A stretch of DNA of 64,000 bases. Source: Hymenobacter wooponensis. Its GTDB lineage: Bacteria > Bacteroidota > Bacteroidia > Cytophagales > Hymenobacteraceae. Below are positions 63,617-64,000 of the stretch, one piece after another. A program made the position numbers and the translations under genes. The notes under the pieces are model-generated. The model was not told where the DNA came from. It searched no databases and saw nothing but the letters and a program-made list of their open reading frames with translations. The stretch is taken from NCBI RefSeq assembly GCF_004745865.1, contig NZ_SRKZ01000003.1, forward strand, positions 620,001-684,000, read 5' to 3'. Within the stretch, counting starts at the first letter, position 1. Every line of letters begins with the position of its first letter.

Positions 63617-64000
63617 CTACTGCACTTTGGCAGCAGCGGCACTGGTGGAAACTGGCGTTAGGGTGACGGGGCCTAGCAGGCCTGACTCCTTGGGCTGCCA
63701 CTTTTCGGCGGTGAAAAGGCCCTGCTCGTTGCGGTTTTCCTTCAGCTTGGCGGCCATGTTGATGTTGTAGAATTTCTTCCACTCCACGTGGTTGCGGTCT
63801 AGGTCGATGATGCGGTTGGCCATGCTGTTACTCACGCTCACCGTTAGGCTATTGCTGGCTTGTAGTTGCTCCTGGGGGATGAATACTTGGTACACCGGGC
63901 CGATGAGGGTGCCCAGTTCCTTACCGTTCAGCTGCACGCGGGCGCTTTCACCCACCCGGCCCAAGTTCAGCATCCAGCCCTCTCCCCCGCCTTGAGGCTT
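63617..64000 (-). CDS. C-terminal end of a GH106-like (or GH2-like) glycosidase, partial
   Basis: The last 127 residues of a larger protein whose 5' end lies beyond the window; the frame stays open to base 64000, so the internal ATG at 63973 is not a start. The fragment is a sugar-binding-type beta sandwich (WMLNLGRVGESARVQLNGKE, LTVSVSNSMANRIIDLDRNH, ESGLLGPVTLTPV) as found at the C-terminus of GH106 alpha-L-rhamnosidases and some GH2 enzymes. An alpha-L-rhamnosidase would fit the rhamnose genes, but the catalytic part is not visible. It shows that the pectin locus continues past the window. Confidence 0.7.
   Translation of the reverse strand, partial: KPQGGGEGWMLNLGRVGESARVQLNGKELGTLIGPVYQVFIPQEQLQASNSLTVSVSNSMANRIIDLDRNHVEWKKFYNINMAAKLKENRNEQGLFTAEKWQPKESGLLGPVTLTPVSTSAAAAKVQ

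Overview
The window reads as chromosomal DNA of a Bacteroidota bacterium, most likely Hymenobacter or a close relative. This is inferred from the high GC content, a SusC/SusD pair, a type IX secretion (T9SS) tail, scattered TAnnTTTG -7 elements, few Shine-Dalgarno sequences and a short-form GyrB. I saw no rRNA, tRNA, CRISPR array or intact insertion sequence.

Layout. 1-2.5 kb: a RidA-like gene and gyrB. 2.8-20.4 kb: a pectin/rhamnogalacturonan utilisation locus. It holds a GH2 enzyme, a frameshifted HxlR regulator with a DoxX gene, then a leftward run reading susC, susD, a DUF4450-like giant glycosidase, a GH65-like glycosidase, a GH28 and a GH105. 20.8-31.8 kb: L-rhamnose catabolism (rhaT, fused rhaEW, a GntR-type sensor regulator, rhaI, rhaB) followed by lutABC for lactate oxidation. 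31.9-36.0 kb: accessory genes (AraC regulator, Tet(X)-like monooxygenase, GNAT, amine oxidase). 36.1-40.7 kb: a leftward operon for a non-phosphorylative L-fucose (or L-rhamnose) route with a FucP-type permease but no sugar-acid dehydratase. 41.1-50.5 kb: a second, divergent GH28, an AraC/SDR pair, a 1400-residue pectate lyase with two CBM3-like modules and a T9SS tail, and a smaller pectate lyase. 51-60.3 kb: a multi-PAS histidine kinase, a LytS/LytTR-type two-component pair and an ABC exporter whose permease is fused to an M1 peptidase. 60.4-64 kb: a sialate O-acetylesterase-like enzyme, a GH43-like propeller enzyme and the C-terminus of a GH106-like enzyme that runs off the window.

How it works together (inference from families). 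Surface lyases and periplasmic hydrolases cut pectin, and SusCD imports oligomers. GH28, GH105 and the other glycosidases release rhamnose and unsaturated uronate. RhaT, RhaI, RhaB and RhaEW turn rhamnose into DHAP and L-lactate. The fucose-type route would end in pyruvate plus L-lactate. LutABC oxidises the lactate to pyruvate.

The two most interesting non-coding signals are (i) a shared element, roughly ACMGGWGRGT, upstream of susC, rhaT/rhaEW, rhaI, the second GH28 and the small pectate lyase, which looks like an undescribed pectin/rhamnose regulon operator; and (ii) a heptamer, CTAGGCC/GGCCTAG, found about once per kb throughout, together with a family of composite intergenic inverted repeats. 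All motif observations were made by eye.
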